A stretch of 64,000 bases of DNA from Porodaedalea pini (lineage: Eukaryota > Basidiomycota > Agaricomycetes > Hymenochaetales > Hymenochaetaceae). The position numbers and the translations under genes were made by a program. The stretch spans positions 124,001 through 188,000 of the forward strand of contig NBAY01000038.1 in assembly GCA_002794775.1 (NCBI GenBank), in the 5' to 3' direction. The notes under the pieces were generated by a model. That model was not told where the DNA came from, did not search any database, and saw nothing but the letters and a program-made list of their open reading frames with translations. This document shows, piece by piece, positions 46,701-58,411 of this stretch (the stretch's first letter is position 1; each line of letters begins with the position of its first letter).

Positions 46701-48382
46701 CTGGAATTTAACCACCTCCATGGTCACAATAAGAGAGATTGGGATAAGGTTATTGTAGAGGATAATGAACGTTAAGATATCTAGACGACACGATGAGGGA
46801 AAAGCTATGCAGACGAAGGAAATCACGCACCTTCAATAAAACCTTTTGCTGTCGGAGGATGGAAACGATATCAGACGCATGCCGATGATATTCGAACATA
46901 TAACCCACCTCGACCAGAGATCGTGTTTGTCTCAAACAAATACCATTGAGCACTAGAGAGGAACCACTATTCCGTGTGATCGCGTCAGCGCCTGGACACG
47001 ATCAGCAAAGGATATAAAGCATACTGTTCGAATACTACTTCCGATCGTACTGCCAATCGACAGGGCCAGAAGTAAGACAAAGAGAAAGATGATATTCAAG
47101 TTGACCTGTCGTTCCACGGCTGTCCGTTTGATAGGGGCAGCGCTAAGACAGAATCAGTTCATCTGATAATTCAAGCACAATGTTGAACTCACGTCGCATT
47201 CCTCATTAGCTTCGTTTCGTGCCCAGTGAAGACGACGAGGCCGTACGCCCACGGTGTATTGCGCAGTTGTGCGCCTCGGAGCAGAATCTGGTCAGGTCCA
47301 AGCGGGACCTGCTTTGGGACGCCCTGCTCGGAGACAAGGTCGAGCGTGCCTTCAAACGTGTAAAGGGAGTTATTTGGCTGCTCGCTGCGGAGCGAGCCGC
47401 GGAGGGAAGTGACGAGTGGCGGAGCAGTAAGATGTGCGGTGAGCGGATTCGCCTGCTTGATCTTGAGATTCGTCTCGCCGTCAAGGTTCGACGTCTCGAT
47501 GTAGCAGAGGCCCTCCGGCTCGGAACTCGAGAGTAGAATCAGGTCTGCAGGTATGAAGTCATCAGACTCGAGGCGGACGACTTCACCAACATGAATATTC
47601 TTCCATTTGCGCTGCTCAAAGGACCCGTCCGCACGGAGCACCTTGGCGGGGCGTGCATTGAGCTCCTTGTCGCTCTGATGACGTTTCATATCCTCCTGAG
47701 TCTCCTTGAAGGCAGACGCGAGAAGGACGACGGCAAGAGGTGCAATCGTTGTGTACTTGTTTGTAGGCGAGACGTCGGGAATCTGTTGAATGCAGGCGGT
47801 GAAGAGGAAGAAAAGATTCGCATATTTGCTGAACTGCTCGGCAAGAAACTTGGGTACGAAGGTGATCGCATTGTACTTGCTCGTGCTAACGTAGTTTGTG
47901 CAGAATTCTGCGTTGTGCGCGAGTGCGAAATCGTTGAGAGTGACGACGCGCTCGCCCTTGAGCTCCAGATCCTTCTTCGCCCATGGCCACCTCCATTTCC
48001 TTCTCCGTTTCGTCTTCGGCTGAGTATCCCCTGACCTCCCCGCTGCCCCCGGAAATGATGCTGAGCCGCTGAAGGGCTGCTCGACTGGGACGTCGTCGTC
48101 GAAATTCCATCCTTGCGGCTGTCCAGAGCCGGGAAGCGTCACCTTCGAGTGTCCAGCAGGGTTGGCAGCCGCATTTCGGAGAGGTAGGTTGGATTCGGTA
48201 CTCTGCATTGGTATGGGGCGCCCGAATGCGCTGTCAGACATGTCATCCTCATCGTCGAAGAACGGATCGAGCGGCTGCTGCGCGAGCGATTGGGAGGGTG
48301 GGTAACCACCATTGGCGGGTTGGTACTGGCGTGTCGCTGGGTTGGCGGATGAGACAAGGCGAGCAAAATCGTCGCTATTCAT
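43739..48382 (-). CDS. DRS2: P4-type phospholipid-transporting ATPase, DRS2-like flippase
   Basis: Multi-exon gene from ATG 48382 ([20 protein letters not shown]) to the stop at 43739. P4 ATPases flip aminophospholipids to the cytosolic leaflet; Drs2-type enzymes act at the trans-Golgi with a CDC50 partner. In order it has a long disordered cytosolic N-terminus; the first P4 signature ([20 protein letters not shown]); actuator-domain LDGETNLK, the P4 form of [20 protein letters not shown] with the phosphorylated Asp (about 46570); nucleotide-binding [11 protein letters not shown] and [42 protein letters not shown]; the hinge [20 protein letters not shown] (about 45100); then membrane segments and [13 protein letters not shown] with LIRAYDTS at the C-terminus, typical of Drs2 proteins. 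Around 1300 residues are expected. No break was seen. Confidence 0.95.
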
Positions 48383-50068
48383 TGTAATTGTCGTCGCAGA
48401 CGATGAGAAGAGTGTCGAGCGTGTGCTCAACAATGAGCGTAGCAGCAACAAAACGGCGACGGCGACGACGACGATGAGAGCGTCGTATTCTCAGTCATGT
48501 GACTCACACCGCTTCAGCTTCACCAAAATACAAGAAAACAGGTTAATATCAGCACGTATAAAGCAATTTATGACTTAGGTCTGAGCACTGCGTATTGCTT
48601 GTCATTCTCAGGCAAAGACAGAAAACATTCTATTAATTGCGTATCGTTACTTCAAGTATAAGCTCAGGAAGGAAACCATTCTGCCCAGCAGTTATATCCC
48701 CATGAAAAATTGCAGTGCTAAAATCACAACGAAAAATCCATCCACAAACAAGCCTTGTGCATCGTTATGAGCTGCTGCAGCTTACTAGCTAGAGCATCGA
48801 GTTCGTCTTTGCTTGATCAGAATCGTGACGTGTGTGACTGTGACCAGTGCTTTCCTGAAGGTCGTGCACAGTCGTCGCCATGGGTTTCTGCTCAACTGGC
48901 TGCGTCGTCTGTCGCTGGCTTTCGCGTTGCTCGCGTTCAACGTCTTCAAGTACACTGTTATTCAGTGCAGTGCCACCGTAGCACCCTCTGCACCCCCCGC
49001 CGCGTGTCAGAGGCTCTGCAATCATGGAGGATGCGTGTTAACCAGGCAAAGAACGCTCGAGGGGAATGGAGCAGAAGGAATGCATACTCATCATACACCA
49101 GTTAGCGCAAAGTTCAGAAACTTAAAGAAGTGGATGAGTTAGCAAAGTACGGGACTAAATATTGGGAGGGTGACACGTACAGAGTGAGTCGGACATCTTC
49201 TCCTTGCTTTTATCGTTCAATAATATGGATGTGCCAGAAAAATGCGTTGGCGCTGGAGAGAAGAGTGGATGAGAAGAATATTGCGAAGGACAGACGTGCT
49301 GGACCCAAGCTCGACAGCACTTTTGCTAGCGGTCTTTGTATTCCGCGTGTTACCTCGGCTAAGCAATCGAACACATTTTACGCCCTTGCCTTATCCTCAC
49401 GCGAGCCAGTGAGCTGTTGCCAACACCTTGAATGTTGCAACAAGCAACTTTGAAAAGATCTTTTGTACTGATCACATCGAGGCCTGTGCTTACAACTTGT
49501 CGTCGCCATCCTCACTGCCTCGCTCGGCGAAAATCAAGCCCCGAATGGTGTTTGAGTCGCTTCTGGATTCCGACAACTCCTTCTCGTCGTGATGTATCAA
49601 CTGAAGGTTTGATCTACTGCGTAACTGCTGCGTATCATGAATACGCATATGCTATATTATCCTTTTGCTGTACGTCTATTAATAGATAATTCGTTCGTTC
49701 TGCGCTGATGCTTATGGTTGCTTATGTTTCTGAAACAGACAGATTTGATCCGCCGGAGTCCCAATGAAAACAAGCAGGCCATCGAACTTGAATGCGGCGA
49801 ACATTGTGCTGCGGGCTAAAGGCGAAGCGCGCCTTTTATGTCTTTGAAAGACTGAGGCGGTACCGTTGTTTGAACCATTTGTATATCAAATGCGAAGAGA
49901 ATTTCCATCTTTGTTATGGGCCGTCTCTTGTGTACGCGCATCTTAAGTAAACTCAGTTGTGGGCTGATGAGTGAACGGCAAGATCATTCGACTGTTTCTC
50001 TCTGTGCATCTTCACCGCCACGCTGTGCGAAGTCCGAGAGCAAAGTGATTGTGAGAGTTTTGATGTAA
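48383..50068. other. Intergenic, one doubtful small frame
   Basis: Upstream of the flippase gene. A 78-codon minus-strand frame at 48789-49025 (MIAEPLTRGGGCRGCYGGTA, Gln-rich C-terminus) is the only candidate and has no recognisable domain. No other feature. Confidence 0.35.
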
Positions 50069-50207
50069 GTGCCCGCTCGGCTGCACGGGTTAGCTAACTT
50101 TTGGCTGATGGGAAATTTTGATTTGGCGGGGACCTTTTAGCTAAACCCCCAGTTAGCTAACTTTTCTCCGCCAAAAAGTTAGCTAACCTGTGCAGCCGAG
50201 CGGGCCC
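50069..50207. mobile_element. 139-bp Harbinger-like (Tourist-type) MITE
   Basis: Terminal inverted repeats of about 35 bp: GTGCCCGCTCGGCTGCAC at the left; the right end read inward is GGGCCCGCTCGGCTGCAC. Both continue GGTTAGCTAACTTTT. The TAA trinucleotide is duplicated at 50066-50068 and 50208-50210, the 3-bp TWA target of PIF/Harbinger elements. The whole element can fold back. No coding. Confidence 0.85.
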
Positions 50208-52468
50208 TAAGTCTTTGCTCTCTCACAGTCCCCTTCGTTTACCCATTTCAGTCTCCCATCGCCGTCTTCTGTATACATCTCTTTGGTAAAATCCGGGTGT
50301 TATCCCGGCGCTATTGCGTCGCTTGTCTCTGCTCTCATTAGCGCGTTGCGGGATGCTGACGCCTCGCTCTCTTACTGGATCGCCCCTCCCAATGCAATCA
50401 TTTGGCTTTCCCTTGAAGTCAGCCAACAGTTTTGGAGTAGGCTTCCTTTATTTCAACCTCTCCATCTCCACACCAGATCTCATTGAAATCGCTTCCAATG
50501 GACCAGCATGAAGCTAAACCAACCGTGCTGTGGGATCCGGCGGCTAGCTGTCAATCTTATATTTCGATCTTGCTCAAAGAATGGATGATTAACATCCGAA
50601 GCGCTCGACATGGACGCATGTGAAGCGCCGCGAGTCCCGCGAGTCTTGGTGAGTCCAACCGGGGAAATGCTCCATCCTCAAGCTGCATTTTATTGACTTT
50701 TAGCAGATCGGCCAGTCGCAGTCCAATAGCAGGGCCCGCAGATATTACGCTACCGACAGGCGTCCTTACCGAGCTTCGGATTTAGTCAATGACATGACCT
50801 CGAGCCGTACACTATTGCCACTGCCAGTTAAGTTCCGTGCTCAGCGTCGGCGACAAAACTGGTCGCAACGTAACATGCCCTTTTATTTATGAAAGGCGCT
50901 CGACTGCTATGGATCTGGTGCTTACTAATACTACGGCCGGGAAATTAAACCTCTTCTAGGTGCATCGTTGTTCAAGTATAACACCAATTTACTGTATGCC
51001 AGCTTCTACACAAGTGGTTGATGAGATCCTCACGACTTCGTGCTCCTGGGTGAGTCCATTTCATCTCCTTCAGGGTCAACAGCTACTTATGAAAGCGCAA
51101 CAGGACAATTGGCAATCGTTCCGTTCTTCACCTTTCACGCCCTTTGGGGAAATAGACAACCAGCATAAACCCGGATAAAGATGTCTTCTCCTCAATCCTC
51201 AGCAAATTATCTTCTGCACTCGACGATCTTCTTCCTTGCTTCCCGCTTGATGCGCCGAAAGCCATGAGCGCTCACGGCTCACCATCAATCTCTGAATGTC
51301 ACGCAGTATGGGATGACGAGACAATTGCATACGAGTTGAAGCCCTGTTTGCCTTGCTTGCGCCCCTTCGAGTCCGTTTGATACTATTTATTCTGATGCTT
51401 GAAAACGTTCTTGTATTCTATTCAGGTAATAGGTCCCGTGTGGTATCTTGTACCGAAGCCCAACATTTGCACCGAAGGCTACATACCTTGGGCGCGGCCT
51501 CATTGAGTATGAATCGCCCTGCCCAAGGCGAGGGCCATGCTGGTACGTACGCGTGTCTTGCTTAAAGATTTGAAACCGTATGTCAAGACTCCTCGAACCT
51601 TCTGCGTTTGCAGTTTGCGATCCATTGCAGGACATGCTGGTTCATTGTAAATTTGATATACATAACGTAGGTTGAATTAATTTTCTTCAAATATGCGACT
51701 CTCATTTCCGTTGGTATCTTGGTTTCTCATTCCTAGTTTATAACTATCGATACTTGGTCCATTATTGAAACCGAATCTGCCAAAGGGCTCCTTCAGCGGA
51801 GAGTGTCAAACTAGTGATATGAAAAGAATGCACTACTTGCGGCCCTACTCACGCACACATACCATAATCACATTCTTCTGTGTCAAGATATCTAGAGGGA
51901 GAGTCATCTCTATCGAGTCAGGGAGCATCTTTAGCTTCAACTCAGCATGCAAGGCCAGGATCTTCTGTTACTAAGGTTTTTGCTTTGCATTTTTTTCTAG
52001 CGACCCAGCGGCTTTTCTGCAAGCCTTCACATCCTCTTGAGGAAAATCTATCGGCAATATTTCTTCGCCATTTTACTTTACATTTACTTTACTTGCGTTC
52101 TCTCACAGGTTAATCTCCGATCTTGCGTTGTATTGGTATATATGGACTAAAAGGAAGAAAGTTCTATGGCGTACCCTCCCTGTGATACCAAGTGCCGTCT
52201 TCTCCCCGAGCGTCGGGTTAATATCATATCTCATAAGGTCTTCCCCCTAAATTACATCATCTTGTTTTCAACCACCTTCATGAACCGATACCCGCATTTA
52301 TCTCACCCTTGTGTAGCAAGCCGTATTTTCTATCCGCTATATATTTATTAGCGACGATCGGTCCTGTTCAACAGCGACGCTCAGGGATGGTGATACCGCT
52401 CTTTCGAGGTGCCTCTTGCAAATTTGTAGCATCAAGCGCGAAGGCGAACAAATAAACGTTTCGGACTG

Positions 52469-52476
52469 CATAAAAG
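52469..52476 (+). promoter_or_regulatory. TATA-like box of family member D
   Basis: CATAAAAG about 100 bp before ATG 52575. The leader at 52502-52521 is CAGCACCGCACAGTCCCTCA, identical to members C and E. Confidence 0.75.
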
Positions 52477-52574
52477 AGCTTCGATGGTCGGGAGACTCCC
52501 CCAGCACCGCACAGTCCCTCAGACAGTCAGCAGCGCTATCTACCAGTCTCTTCAATCGTTACGCTCTACCCATA

Positions 52575-52908
52575 ATGTTGTCTATCAGCAAAGTCCTTGT
52601 CGCTGTGTCTTTCGCCACCGCGGCACTTGCGGCAGTGGCACCGAGCACAACTCTCACTAAACGCGCGACCATTAGTGTCTGCTCGACTAATACTACTATC
52701 CTCCCGATTGGCTCAACGATAACTATTCCGATCCCCCCTCCCGCCACTACTCTTGTCGTTGGTGCTTGTCCACCCGGTACAAGCTGTGTGCAGCAGCGTA
52801 TTCCGCCGTTGAACTTCACAATTCCGTTGATTGGCGTGAGCTTACTCAGAAATAATTTACACAGGACATCTACTCACCTTTGGTTTTCTTTAATAGCGTT
52901 GCCAGTAA
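52575..52908 (+). CDS. Small secreted four-cysteine protein (family member D)
   Basis: Exon 1 is 52575-52835 (87 codons); a 61-nt intron (GTGAGCTT ... TTTAATAG) is followed by 12-nt exon 2 (52897-52908) coding RCQ and TAA, 90 residues. A signal peptide (MLSISKVLVAVSFATAALAA) is followed by LTKRAT, a likely Kex2 cut. The mature part has ISVCSTNTTILPIG, then ACPPGTSC and PLIG-RC-Q. The frame is open upstream to 52416, but the TATA box and leader motif lie in that extension and the signal peptide begins at 52575, which fixes the start. Pro/Thr/Ile-rich, no enzyme motif. Its paralogues in the neighbouring duplicated units are E and F. Confidence 0.78.
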
Positions 52909-55172
52909 ATTCCTGGTCATAATTGTGATGCACGTCTGTCCAGACGAGAAGCTTAAAGGTCTGAAATTTTATCTCAGTGCCTTGGCAGATCCCACTTACT
53001 GACAATGCATTCTTATAAGTAATAGAAGAGTGCCTGTTCCCTTCCGAGAACCACATTAGTAACGCAACGCCTCTCCCTCGACCATTGTCATCTCCCTAAA
53101 TCCCTCCTCCACTGTCAACTCCCTAGGCGCTTGCGTTTAAATTGTGTGACTATTGTATGATAAATATGAATTTTTACTGAGTATCGCTTCCTGAAGACTT
53201 CCGCTGTGCTGATTCCCTGCCATTCTCGCAGCAAGTTGTCACATGTCACACACTTGAGTCGAGTGAGTATCTCAATCTAGCATGAGTTGGACCAGGAGTA
53301 CTGTACCCGAGTGTACCGAAACAACCAGGCCGAGAGCATAACGGGTGTGAGTAAAGCAACCGGCTAGCTGTCAATCTTTATTTCCGATCTTGCTCGATAT
53401 GGACGCACGTGATGCGCCGCGCTTCCCGCAACTCTTGGTGAGTCCATGCGAGGAAATCCTCGAGTATCAAGCTGCCGTTGTATTGCCTTTTAGCAGATTA
53501 GCCGGTCATGAGCGAACAGGAGAATCCTTCTTGCTTGTCACCGAGCTTCGGATCTAGTCAATGATATACCCCCGAGCCGTACACTATTACCGCTGCGAGG
53601 TTAGTTCCGCGCTCAGCCTACGCGACGAATGCAGATGCAACATAACGTGCCTTTTTCCTTGTAAAATACGGTCCAAGAGCCAGACCTATTCTATATTCAT
53701 CGTTGTTCAAATGCAATACCGCATATTGCAAGCCAATTTCTACCTTCGAGTGGATGTTCTCATGATCTCGTGCTCCTGGGTGGGGTCCATTTCATCCCCT
53801 TCAGGATCAAATAGCCGCTCATGTGCAACAGGATAATTAGGAAATGTCCCGTGCATCACCGTTTGGACTCTTTGGAAGAAATGAACCACAACAAGCTTAA
53901 ACTCGGATAAAGATAGACTTCATCAGTCCTCTTACGCTTTTTCAAGCTCGATTATCTACGCTAAGGGCCTCCGACTCGCCACCAACTTTTTTTCGAAATT
54001 GGACATTCCGTACATCACGTACTACGGAATGACGAGATAATTGCATGCGAGTTCGAGCCTTGCTTGCTCTGCGTGCCTGATGGTTCATTCACCATCGTTT
54101 TGAACCCTGACGGAGCTCGCGCGCTCTATTGAAGTGATAGGTTCCGCATGGTACCTCACACCGAAGGTCGACATGTGCACCGAAAGCTACGCACCTTGGG
54201 CGTAGCGCTCGGGGGATTTTTCTCGCTCTGTCCAAGGTGAAGGCAAGGCTAGTACGTGCCTTGCTTTAAGATTTGAACCATACTCCAGTTCTTTTCGGAT
54301 CTCCTTGTGCGTCTGCAACGTAGACCCAAAAAATGCAGATCGCAATTCATTGCGGGACATCCTAATTTGTTGTTATTCTCAACGTACATAGCTACGTTGG
54401 TCTAACTATCTTCAGGTATGCGTCTCCCAGTTACTTTGATGACTTGATCCCTCATTCAGTTTACAGGCATTGATTCTCGATTCTCGATACAAATCGGACT
54501 TACCAAAGGGTTCCTTCAGCGAAGAGGTATCGAACTAGTGATATGAAAATTGCGCGCTACTTGAGCCCCTACTCACACATTCATGCCATAATCTCATTCC
54601 TGTGTCAAGATATCGGAGGGAAAGGCATTACTATTTCTCAAGTCAAGGAGCATCCCTGGCTTCGACTCGTGTGCGCAAGATCAGGATCTTGTGTTTCTTT
54701 AAGCTTATGGCCCTATATTTCTTTTCTAGCGACCAAGCAGCTCTCTGCAAGCCTTTATTCTTTTCAGCTCTCGAGGAAAATCTGTCGGCAATATCTCTTC
54801 GCCATCTGGCTCTTCGCGGACTTTACTTGCTCTCTCTCGCAGGTATATTTCCAATCTTGCGTTGTATTGGCATGTACGAATTGAAATAAGGAAAATGCCA
54901 TGGCGGCCCCTTCCGTGATGCCAAATGCTGAACTTATGTGCCCGTATTTTCCTCTCGGCTCATATCTCATACGGATCTTCCCTTCAGATCTCATCAGCTC
55001 AGTTCAAGCGACCTCGTTTCCGGCCCACATGTCCCATCCACAACACATTCTCCCGGAAATGGTCGGCTCTGTTCGACAGCAGCATTCAACGAATGATGAT
55101 GCCCCTCTTTCGAGGTGCCTTTCGCAAAGTCAGAATCAAACACAAAGGCGAGCAAATAAACGTTCCGGACTG

Positions 55173-55180
55173 CATAAAAG
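55173..55180 (+). promoter_or_regulatory. TATA-like box of family member E
   Basis: CATAAAAG about 105 bp before ATG 55282. The family leader motif is at 55206-55225. The 30 bp around the box is nearly the same as in member D (AAATAAACGTT(C/T)CGGACTG). Confidence 0.75.
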
Positions 55181-55281
55181 AGCTGCGATGGTCGAAAGAT
55201 TCCCTCAGCACCGCACAGTCCCTCAGACAGTCAGCAGCGCTATCCACCAGTCCCTTCATCCTTCGTTACGCTCTACCCATA

Positions 55282-55603
55282 ATGTTGTCTTTGAGCAAAT
55301 TCCTTGTTGCAGCCTCTTTCGCTGCTATGGCACTTGCGGCACCGGCGCAGGACACAACTCTCGCCAAACGCGACACTATATCTATCTGCACCACTCTTCC
55401 TACTATATTCCCTGTTGGCTTCTCTCTCACAGTTGGCTCGAACACCTTCGTCGTTAATACTTGCCCGACCGGTACAACTTGCGACACGCCGCTGCCTATC
55501 GATGACACTGGCATCACACTTCCGTTTTTTGGCGTGAGCTTTCTCAACTATAATCTACAGGACATATCTGCTCACTATTACCTTTTTCTAATAGACCTGT
55601 TAG
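55282..55603 (+). CDS. Small secreted four-cysteine protein (family member E)
   Basis: Exon 1 is 55282-55533 (84 codons); a 61-nt intron (GTGAGCTT ... CTAATAG) is followed by a 9-nt last exon (55595-55603) coding only TC and TAG, 86 residues. A signal peptide (MLSLSKFLVAASFAAMALAA) precedes LAKRDT (Kex2-like). The mature part is ISICTTLPTIFPVG, then NTCPTGTTC and FFG-TC. The frame reads on through the intron for a while, so an unspliced reading would lose the terminal Cys. It is the closest relative of member D in sequence, promoter and flanks, so both descend from a recent tandem duplication. Function is unknown. Confidence 0.78.
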
Positions 55604-56844
55604 GCTCCTTAAAGTGCGAGGATTATAATATCTTCCACTCGCATCAGGAAATAATGAATGTTAGTACTCCCTCTTTTGTGTCAAAATGCAGGCCTCCTCA
55701 CTGCCAGTGCTTTTTCTCGGAAGTGCGTCTGATCCTTTCCGAGAACAATAGTAGTAGCGTGACGCCTCTCCCTCATCATCGTCAACTCCCTAAATCCCCC
55801 CTTCATCGTCAACTCCCTAGGCGCTTGTGTTTGAATTGTATGGCTCCTGTGTATGATAAATATGATTTACCGAGTATCGCTTCCTGAAAGCCTTGCGCCC
55901 ATTGCATGCCATTACTGGCGCAACTTAGCACACGTCTCACAAAGCTGGTTGATTTGAGTAACTACCTTGTGCTTACACAAACTCAGTAAATACGCATGAA
56001 TTTAAGGCTTTTGTTATGCTCTGATCCAGTGTCTTGTAACCACATTACACCCACTTTACCAGTCTGAGACGTGCATCAATAAGTACTTTGACTCTCCTTG
56101 GTAGGATAGCAGAACTCTAAATGCGGTGGCGACAGCCTTAGATACACACTATTTGCCGTAATCTCATTTTTTGAGGTCCAGCAGTCCGAATCCAGTTCAA
56201 GTTTTCGAGCTGGACAGAGGTCTTAAGTCGATTCAGTGACGCTCAGTCCAAGGTCCGGGCCAAACAAAAAAATCTATTGAGGTTGAGGTTGAGGTCCTGG
56301 CAAAAGCAGCGTGAGCTCGAGCTGGACTGAAAATAGCAACTATACTCACACCTCTTCATCAAGCCTTCTGAACCAGTCATCACATATTGGTTGGCGAGAC
56401 ATTTGATTGTCCGGGAATTGCCTGCTTTGCGCACCTGCAGGGCTACTTGTTATTATTCTGGCCCCCTGATGAAAGTTTTGTTCTCTGTTCGATTGCTAGG
56501 TCCCGTGCAGTATATCATACCAAAGACAGACATGTGCACCAAACGCTATGCGCTTTAGGTGCAGCGCTCAACGAGTATACATCGTTCAGTCAAAGGGGAA
56601 GGTATTGCTCGTCCGTACCGTGTTCACGGTTTTAAAATTGAAAGTGTATCACATGACTCCTTGAATCTCCGACCCATTGCAGGGCACTCTGTTTGAATTT
56701 CCACAAACGTGGCAGTCGCAAGTACATGTATGTTTCAGCAGCTCATGTACGTAGGTGACGAGATTCGGTGGAAAATCTTCCGTGTCCATGTTGGTCAGCC
56801 TTCTTGTCCACTTGTCTCAAAATAACCGGAGTAACATATCTCAT

Positions 56845-57207
56845 TAGGGACTGACATGGAGGTGGATATCCACCATCCGTATCCACGGATACGGATGACG
56901 GATGATCCGTGGATAGATTCCCACGGATAGATGGATATCCGTGGAGTACCCACCGCGTAACACTGAAGTCATGGTAAAGTCGTTGTTTGTCAGTCATGTG
57001 ATGTCAAGACTCGCACGCGTGGGTCTTGGCATTTGAACAGTTCCTTTTTCAAGTATTTTTTGATTCTTTTTCATTATATAACCAAATCACCTGCTCGTGT
57101 GAACTTATCCACGGATACCCCATCAATCCGTGGATAATTATCCATATGGATACGGATATTGATGGGGTGGAGACGGATGGAGATGGATGACTCCATGTCA
57201 GTCCCTA
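56845..57207. mobile_element. 363-bp hAT-like MITE
   Basis: Perfect 17-bp terminal inverted repeats TAGGGACTGACATGGAG and CTCCATGTCAGTCCCTA, with an exact 8-bp duplication TATCTCAT at 56837-56844 and 57208-57215. An 8-bp target and TAGGG ends fit hAT elements. Inside are many copies of GGATA(C/T) and CCGTGGATA near both ends, likely subterminal binding repeats. No coding capacity. Confidence 0.9.
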
Positions 57208-57970
57208 TATCTCATGACTTATGAGGCTTTCGGGAGTCTCCGTCATCTGCATGCTAGTGTGTTATTATTCTCAACATACCTTTATTCTTTCTTTATCTTT
57301 CTAGTTTACGTCTCGATTCACTATTGACACCGAATCTGCTAAAAGGGTCCCTTATAATTCGTGGAGGGTGCCATCTGAGTAGTGTGCGCTACTTGAAGCC
57401 GTACTTTTCACTTGATGAGTACTAAGTCTTTCCCATCGAGTCAAGACCCGTACGCATAAACTCAGGACCATCTGTTATTGTTGCTTCAAATTCTTCTTGG
57501 AGACCGAGCAGGCTGCTGCTTTGCCCTCTCATTTTTGTTTTTATTTTACTTTTCTTCGCTTGCTGACTCTTCACGCACTTCGCTTGTGCTCTCGCACGGG
57601 CCTATTTCCAACTTTGCGTTTGTATCGGCATCTCTTTCCGAGCAAAATGAAGAAAGTGACCTGATGCGCCCTTCTTACAATGTCAAGTCCCGTGTGTGTG
57701 CGCCCATATTTACCTTGAGTGGTCTGATAACCTCGTACTTCATACGGATATTCCTCTCAGATCTCATCATTTCGCTTTCAAGCCTCTTTATGAACCGGTA
57801 CCCTACGAACGCTGGGCATTTATCCCCGATCGCGGGACCACACGTTCTATTCTAAGAGCAGACGTGATCCCAGTAATGGGCGGTCTTGTTCGGCGCCGAC
57901 GCGAAGGGAAGATGACGCCCCTCTCTTTGAGGTGCCTTCGCAACGTCATAGCATCAAGCACGAAAGCAAG

Positions 57971-57978
57971 CATAAAAG
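57971..57978 (+). promoter_or_regulatory. TATA-like box of family member F
   Basis: CATAAAAG about 105 bp before ATG 58080. The diverged leader motif CAGCACCACACGGTCACTCA is at 58004-58023. Confidence 0.7.
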
Positions 57979-58079
57979 CACTCCGGCGGTCGAGGGTTTC
58001 CTTCAGCACCACACGGTCACTCAGACAACCCGCAGCGTTATCCACGAGTCTCTTCAATCGTCAGACGACTCCACCCGTG

Positions 58080-58411
58080 ATGTTATCTTTCAGCAAAGTC
58101 CTTGTCGCTGTCTCTTTCGCTACGATGGCGATTGCGGTGGCGGTTCCGGGACCGACTCCTACTAGACGCCAGGTCCCAGTTTTCACTGGTTGCTCCCAGT
58201 CGCTTCCGGATGGTAGTCAAACTGTCACTGGCGAAAACGGGACCACGTTGGAAGTCGATGTTGTGCCCTGCCCGCTCGGGCATCGTTGCGAGGAGCCGTA
58301 TTATTCACCTTACACATCCGATTTTTATTTCAACATAGGCGTAAGCCTTCCCAGTTGTTTGATGTATGATATCTACCAACATTCTGCGCCATTCAACAGA
58401 CATGCTCGTAA
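58080..58411 (+). CDS. Small secreted four-cysteine protein (family member F)
   Basis: Exon 1 is 58080-58340 (87 codons); a 59-nt intron (GTAAGCCT ... TTCAACAG) is followed by 12-nt exon 2 (58400-58411) coding TCS and TAA, 90 residues. A signal peptide (MLSFSKVLVAVSFATMAIAV) precedes TPTRRQV (Kex2-like). The mature part has VFTGCSQSLPDGSQTV, then PCPLGHRC and NIG-TC-S. The segment between the third and fourth Cys is Tyr/Ser-rich (YYSPYTSDFYF), unlike D and E, so this copy has diverged. The open frame starting at 57696 is upstream noise: the TATA box and leader lie within it. Function is unknown. Confidence 0.76.

Larger units (their letters stand above)
50528..53250 (+). repeat. Tandem unit 1 (carries family member D)
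   Basis: Begins GGCTAGCTGTCAATCTT and ends after GAGTATCGCTTCCTGAA. It is collinear with unit 2 along its length: AGTCCCGCGAGTCTTGGTGAG and AGGTCCCGTGTGGTA blocks upstream, the gene, and a shared 3' tail (CGCCTCTCCCTC ... CAACTCCCTAGGCGCTTG). Edges are approximate. Confidence 0.75.
53360..55950 (+). repeat. Tandem unit 2 (carries family member E)
   Basis: Begins GGCTAGCTGTCAATCTTT and follows the order of unit 1: CTTCCCGCAACTCTTGGTGAG, AGGTTCCGCATGGTACC, the ATATCTAGAGG-like block, gene, and CGTCAACTCCCTAGGCGCTTG tail. Unit 2 is the copy most similar to unit 1. Edges are approximate. Confidence 0.75.

Noticed and set aside
54925..55887. 320-codon frame spanning family member E
   Set aside because: Same reason: promoter, leader and intron are read through; the conserved start is 55282.
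56881..56940. Short direct and inverted GGATA/CCGTGGATA repeats resembling a CRISPR-like array
   Set aside because: Spacing is irregular, units are short and palindromic, and they lie inside a hAT-type MITE in a eukaryote.
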